NCBI GenBank assembly: GCA_029881855.1 | Contig: JAOULU010000079.1 | Coordinates: 1-7,279, forward strand | DNA from: Nitrosomonas sp. | GTDB taxonomy: Bacteria; Pseudomonadota; Gammaproteobacteria; Burkholderiales; Nitrosomonadaceae | Length of the DNA: 7,279 nucleotides | Direction of reading: 5' to 3' | Shown: positions 6,713-7,279 of the stretch, one piece after another | Position numbering within the stretch: position 1 is the stretch's first letter | How the letters are laid out: the number at the start of each line of letters is the position of its first letter | Position numbers and translations under genes: made by a program | Notes under the pieces: generated by a model | Told to the model about the DNA's origin: nothing | Database searches by the model: none | The model's input: only the letters and a program-made list of their open reading frames with translations

Positions 6713-7279
6713 GTGCATTCACTTCCTTACTGGCGCCTTTCCGGCTTCTATTTTTTTCATTTCGCAGTACTTGGTGCATTTGCGCCCTACTGGAGTTTGT
6801 ATCTCCAGTCACTTTCCTTTAGTGCCATACAGATAGGCATATTGATGTCTTTGTTGTTGGTGACACGAATTTTTGCGCCAGCTGCGTGGGGTTGGCTTGC
6901 GGATCATACGGGCAGGCGAGTAATGGTTGTACAGTTTGCAGCGATTAGTGGGTTTGTTAGTTACTGTGGTTTTTTTCTAGGAGAATCTTTTGTCTGGATT
7001 TTTCTGGTCATGCTGTTAATGAGTTTTTGTTGGAGTGCGGCATTACCATTGATTGAGGCGATTACATTATCTCACCTGGGTGACAATACCGATAAATATG
7101 GTCGTATTCGTTCATGGGGGTCGGTAGGGTTTATCCTAGCTGTCGTGGGGGTGGGCTATTTGCTGGATGCGGTGGATATTGTTTGGCTACTTTGGATTGT
7201 GCTGGCTTGTAAACTGGGTATTGTGATCTTTTCCTATCGTATTCCTGAAACAGAAGTTGTGGGTCATAGTGTTGATCAA
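6713..7279 (+). CDS. MFS transporter, HcaT/LacY-like (MFS_1_like), 3'-truncated by the window edge
   Basis: The first 189 codons of a major facilitator family transporter are visible, open to the right edge. They cover the N-terminal six-helix half of an inner-membrane secondary transporter. Predicted helices lie at roughly 11-31, 40-62, 70-90, 93-115, 136-152 and 156-175. The motif-A loop between helices 2 and 3 is present (GWLADHTGRR, 60-69). YGRIRSWGSVGF at 129-140 is typical of the HcaT/nucleoside-symporter-like group, as is the opening PYWRLSGFYFF. The upstream in-frame stop is TAA at 6680-6682, and no ATG occurs before the conserved N-terminus. GTG at 6713 (VHSLPYW) is the likeliest start, with TTG at 6710 as the alternative. 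A GGAT at 6696-6699 is a distant, weak ribosome site. The substrate cannot be told from this half. The codon usage looks like that of its neighbours. Confidence 0.87.
   Translation, partial: MHSLPYWRLSGFYFFHFAVLGAFAPYWSLYLQSLSFSAIQIGILMSLLLVTRIFAPAAWGWLADHTGRRVMVVQFAAISGFVSYCGFFLGESFVWIFLVMLLMSFCWSAALPLIEAITLSHLGDNTDKYGRIRSWGSVGFILAVVGVGYLLDAVDIVWLLWIVLACKLGIVIFSYRIPETEVVGHSVDQ

Overview
This window looks like an ordinary, fairly AT-rich stretch of a proteobacterial chromosome. The YcbK-type peptidase with a Tat signal, the DUF342/FapA-like protein, the GCS2-type ligase and the HcaT-like MFS transporter together fit a betaproteobacterium. A Nitrosomonas-like ammonia oxidiser is my best guess from protein style, but it is not proven by anything in the sequence. 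I see no RNA gene, insertion sequence, CRISPR array, integrase or phage gene.

Layout. (1) Bases 1-912, plus strand: the C-terminal 303 residues of a GTPase whose 5' end lies outside the window. (2) 928-1530, minus strand and convergent with it, 15 bases away: a 200-residue Tat-exported murein endopeptidase of the YcbK/MepK type. (3) 1764-4307, minus strand: a two-gene unit of a GCS2-type carboxylate-amine ligase followed by an AstE/AspA-type M14 zinc amidohydrolase. (4) 4308-4539: a spacer with a GGTCAA hexamer repeat and a perfect 8+1+8 dyad. (5) 4540-6171, minus strand: a 543-residue DUF342/FapA-like protein. (6) 6172-6712: a long AT-rich divergent spacer with no convincing gene. (7) 6713-7279, plus strand: the first 189 codons of an MFS transporter that runs off the right edge.

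How the genes may work together. The strongest functional pairing is the ligase and the zinc amidohydrolase. One family makes ATP-dependent amide bonds to glutamate-like carboxylates and the other cleaves N-acyl or amide bonds of acidic amino acids, so they could make and break, or make and trim, one small molecule. The other genes look like independent units. Two listed starts are better moved downstream to ATG codons with clear Shine-Dalgarno sequences (1530 and 6171), and the MFS gene most likely uses GTG at 6713.

I did not find a clear-cut novel system. The items most worth checking are the ligase/amidohydrolase pair, the hexamer repeat that would encode a Lys/Gln/Gly-rich tail in the -1 frame of the FapA-like gene, and the dyad upstream of the ligase gene.
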